Part shown: in pieces, positions 5,115 to 7,025 of the stretch | Position numbering within the stretch: position 1 is the first letter of the stretch | How the letters are laid out: every line of letters starts with the position of its first letter | Source of the DNA: Collinsella sp. AF25-2LB | GTDB lineage: Bacteria; Actinomycetota; Coriobacteriia; Coriobacteriales; Coriobacteriaceae | Direction: 5' to 3' | NCBI RefSeq assembly: GCF_003458415.1 | Contig: NZ_QRUF01000015.1 | Coordinates: 48,045-55,069, forward strand | Length of the DNA: 7,025 bases | The notes under the pieces: generated by a model | Databases searched by the model: none | Seen by the model: the letters and a program-made list of their open reading frames with translations, nothing else | What the model was told of the DNA's origin: nothing | Program-made: the position numbers and the translations under genes

Positions 5115-6851
5115 CTACTCACCTCCCTTCATCTGCGATTCCGCGATAGCGCGGTACACCTCGCAGGTTTCCATGAGCTCGTCGTGCGTGCCTAGGCCCA
5201 CGACCTCACCGTCCTTGAGCACCACAATCTGATCGGCATGCAAAATAGTCGAGATGCGCTGGGCGATGATGAGCACCGCGGCATCGCGCGTCTCGTCCTG
5301 TAGCGCATGGCGCAGTGCCGCATCGGTCTTAAAGTCCAGGGCCGAAAAGCTATCGTCGAAGATATACAGATCAGCGTGCTTCATGAGTGCGCGGGCAATC
5401 GCTAGGCGCTGGCGCTGACCACCCGAGAAGTTCGTGCCGCCCTGGGCCACCGGCGTATCGAGCCCCTGGGGCTGGTCGAGCACAAAGGTGCTCTGGGCAA
5501 CCTCCAGCGCATGGAGCATGTCAGCCTCGGTTGCGCCCTCGTTACCAAAGCGCAGGTTGCTCGCCACCGTACCCGAGAACAGCCATGCCTTCTGCGGCAC
5601 ATAGGCGATACGCCCGCGGATATCGTCTTGCGAAAGGTCGCGCAGATCGACGCCGTTCAGGCGAATGGCGCCCTTCGTGGCATCGTGGAAGCGAAGCAAG
5701 AGCTTGGCCACCGTTGACTTGCCCGAGCCCGTCGAGCCCACGATCGCGGTCGTCTGTCCGCGGCGGCAGGCAAAACTCAGGTCGCACAGGGTGTCCTCGT
5801 CGGCATCGTCAAAGCGAAACGACATGTGGTCGAACACGGCCACTGTGTCGGCTCCGCCTGCGGACTCAGGTGTCCCGTCGCCCAGCGTAGCCTTACCGTC
5901 CACGATGCTCGGCTCGATTTCGAGCACCTGCTGTGCACGGCTGAGGCACGCCGCGGCGCGCGGAAGCGTCAGCACCACCATCTGCGCCATCATCACAAAG
6001 AACAGGATCAGGATCGCGTACTCCAGCACGGCCGAGATGCTGCCGATTTGCATGGCATGGACGCCCACGCGGTTGCCGCCCACCCACAGCACCGCCACCT
6101 CGGCGATATTCATCAAAAAGAAGCTGGAGCTGTCGAGACCCACAAACAGGTGGTTGACCTTGATGGCATTGGCTGCGTAATCGCTAAACACCTCGTCCAG
6201 GCGCTGCTCCTCGTGGCGCTCCTTGTTAAATGCGCGGATTACGCGCACGCCCACGATGTTCTCGCGCAGCACCACGTTCATGCGGTCGATAAAGCTCTGC
6301 AGGCGCATAAAGATCGGCGCGGCGTTGGCAACGGTAAAGACTGCCGCCACCAGCACGATCGCAACGACCACGCCCAGCAGCGTGCCCATGGCAGGATCGA
6401 TAAACCAGGCAAAGATGATGCCCGCCACGGCCAAGAACGGTACCGGTAACACCAGCTGAATCGTCTGCAGGATCGCTTGCTGGATCACGTTGATGTCGTT
6501 GAGCGAGCGCGTGATCATCGAACCCGTACCAAAGCGCTCAAAGTCGCTGGCGGACAGCTCGAGCGACTTATCGTAGACGGCGTTGCGAATGTCGCAGGCC
6601 ACATTGGCCGCCAGACGGGCCGAAAGATAGCAGCCCAGCACCGCGCCGCCACTGGCCATGCCGGTCGCGATGAGCATATACACGCCGTTGCGCAAAATGT
6701 AGTCGATATCGCCTGTAGTGATACCGGTGTTGACCATGTTCGCCAGCATCGTAGGAACCAGCAGCGTGCCGACGTTATCTATCAGCAGTACAAACAGCGT
6801 CACCGCAATCAGCCCGCGATACGGCCTCATAAATCTCATTAAGAGTCGCAT
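5115..6851 (-). CDS. ABC exporter half-transporter with degenerate ATP site (heterodimer subunit)
   Basis: This 578-aa inner-membrane permease-ATPase is the partner of the downstream half-transporter. Hydrophobic segments lie at about 12-34, 57-78, 132-151, 156-176, 243-258 and 272-295. VIRAFNKER (204-212) is the usual intracellular-loop motif. The ATPase has Walker A GSTGSGKST (372-380), Q-loop Gln420, an intact FSGGQRQR signature (475-482) and Walker B LYIFD (495-499). The catalytic Glu is replaced by Asp500 (codon 5352-5354), and the switch His by Gln531 in AQRIST (codon 5259-5261). Its own Walker site is therefore expected to bind ATP but hydrolyse it poorly, while its FSGGQ completes the partner's active site, as in TM287 of the TM287/288 pair. 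The start at 6851 follows AAGGGGAG at close spacing. It overlaps the upstream frame by 13 nt, suggesting coupling to the putative regulator. In-frame ATGs at 6839 and 6830 have no well-placed ribosome binding site. Confidence 0.93.
   Translation of the reverse strand: MRLLMRFMRPYRGLIAVTLFVLLIDNVGTLLVPTMLANMVNTGITTGDIDYILRNGVYMLIATGMASGGAVLGCYLSARLAANVACDIRNAVYDKSLELSASDFERFGTGSMITRSLNDINVIQQAILQTIQLVLPVPFLAVAGIIFAWFIDPAMGTLLGVVVAIVLVAAVFTVANAAPIFMRLQSFIDRMNVVLRENIVGVRVIRAFNKERHEEQRLDEVFSDYAANAIKVNHLFVGLDSSSFFLMNIAEVAVLWVGGNRVGVHAMQIGSISAVLEYAILILFFVMMAQMVVLTLPRAAACLSRAQQVLEIEPSIVDGKATLGDGTPESAGGADTVAVFDHMSFRFDDADEDTLCDLSFACRRGQTTAIVGSTGSGKSTVAKLLLRFHDATKGAIRLNGVDLRDLSQDDIRGRIAYVPQKAWLFSGTVASNLRFGNEGATEADMLHALEVAQSTFVLDQPQGLDTPVAQGGTNFSGGQRQRLAIARALMKHADLYIFDDSFSALDFKTDAALRHALQDETRDAAVLIIAQRISTILHADQIVVLKDGEVVGLGTHDELMETCEVYRAIAESQMKGGE
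5121..5128 (-). promoter_or_regulatory. Ribosome binding site inside the end of the upstream ABC gene
   Basis: On the minus strand AGGGAGGT, which forms the last codons (Lys-Gly-Gly-Glu) of the 578-aa transporter, precedes the ATG at 5113 by 7 nt. It sets the start of the 667-aa subunit and ties its translation to the end of the upstream gene. Confidence 0.8.
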
Positions 6852-7025
6852 GTCTCCCCTTCGCCTTTGTCGTCAGCCTCGTTCTCGGCGGCCACTTGCC
6901 GTTTAAATGCCTCGCACTCTTCGTTAAGAACATGGGGGAACTTACCGACCAAGCGCATGATCTCGCGCTGTTCCCACGGCTCGAGCGCCTCGATTGCTCC
7001 GCTGGTATATAACAGGCTCTCCGTC
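6839..7025 (-). CDS. 3' end of a small gene, possibly a MarR-family regulator (partial)
   Basis: An open frame enters at the right edge of the window and runs 61 codons to TAA at 6839-6841. The visible protein starts TESLLYTSGAIEALEPWEQR and continues through REIMRLVGKFPHVLNEECEAFKR to a polar Glu/Asp-rich tail. The amphipathic pattern resembles the C-terminal dimerisation helix of MarR-type regulators. Genes of that family often sit just upstream of heterodimeric ABC exporter genes and control them. The DNA-binding domain lies outside the window, so the family call is inference. The frame overlaps the start of the 578-aa transporter by 13 nt, and the ribosome binding site of the transporter lies inside it, which argues that it is a real gene in the same operon. 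Confidence 0.5.
   Translation of the reverse strand, partial: TESLLYTSGAIEALEPWEQREIMRLVGKFPHVLNEECEAFKRQVAAENEADDKGEGETCDS

Overview
This window looks like an ordinary chromosomal segment of a high-GC Gram-positive bacterium. The GC-rich codon use, purine-rich ribosome binding sites and protein styles fit an actinobacterium of the Coriobacteriia, and Collinsella would be my guess. No rRNA or marker gene is present, so that assignment is only an inference. I see no RNA genes, insertion sequences, prophage genes or CRISPR arrays.

Layout from left to right. On the minus strand lies ilvE (81-1133), a branched-chain amino acid aminotransferase, with a leader of about 150 nt and a candidate promoter. 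Next comes a DedA-family membrane protein (1423-2070, minus), closed by a strong hairpin at 1363-1394. A 224-bp divergent intergenic region (2071-2294) holds the dedA promoter region and the promoter of cysE. cysE (2295-2999) is the only plus-strand gene; it encodes serine O-acetyltransferase and starts with GTG. A GC-rich inverted repeat at 3038-3071 serves as a two-way terminator between cysE and the convergent ABC operon. It is followed by a 28-bp REP-like palindrome (3081-3108) that abuts the operon's last stop codon.

The right half is one minus-strand operon. It contains the 3' end of a small gene that may be a MarR-type regulator (6839 to beyond 7025), then two half-transporters of 578 aa (5115-6851) and 667 aa (3110-5113). 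The regulator fragment overlaps the first transporter gene by 13 nt, and the two transporter genes are 1 nt apart. Motif inspection shows complementary defects: the first half has Asp for the catalytic Glu and Gln for the switch His, while the second keeps both but has an SQGQ signature. This is the pattern of heterodimeric ABC exporters with one degenerate and one hydrolysing ATP site (TM287/288, BmrCD and LmrCD type).

ilvE and cysE are housekeeping amino acid genes (branched-chain amino acids and cysteine). DedA probably serves envelope lipid carrier recycling. The ABC pair probably exports a drug-like or lipid-like substrate under local control. I found no new multi-gene system. The points most worth a second look are the asymmetric ATP sites, the charged N-terminal extension on the second half-transporter, the operator-like palindromes in the cysE and dedA promoter regions, and the REP-like palindrome.
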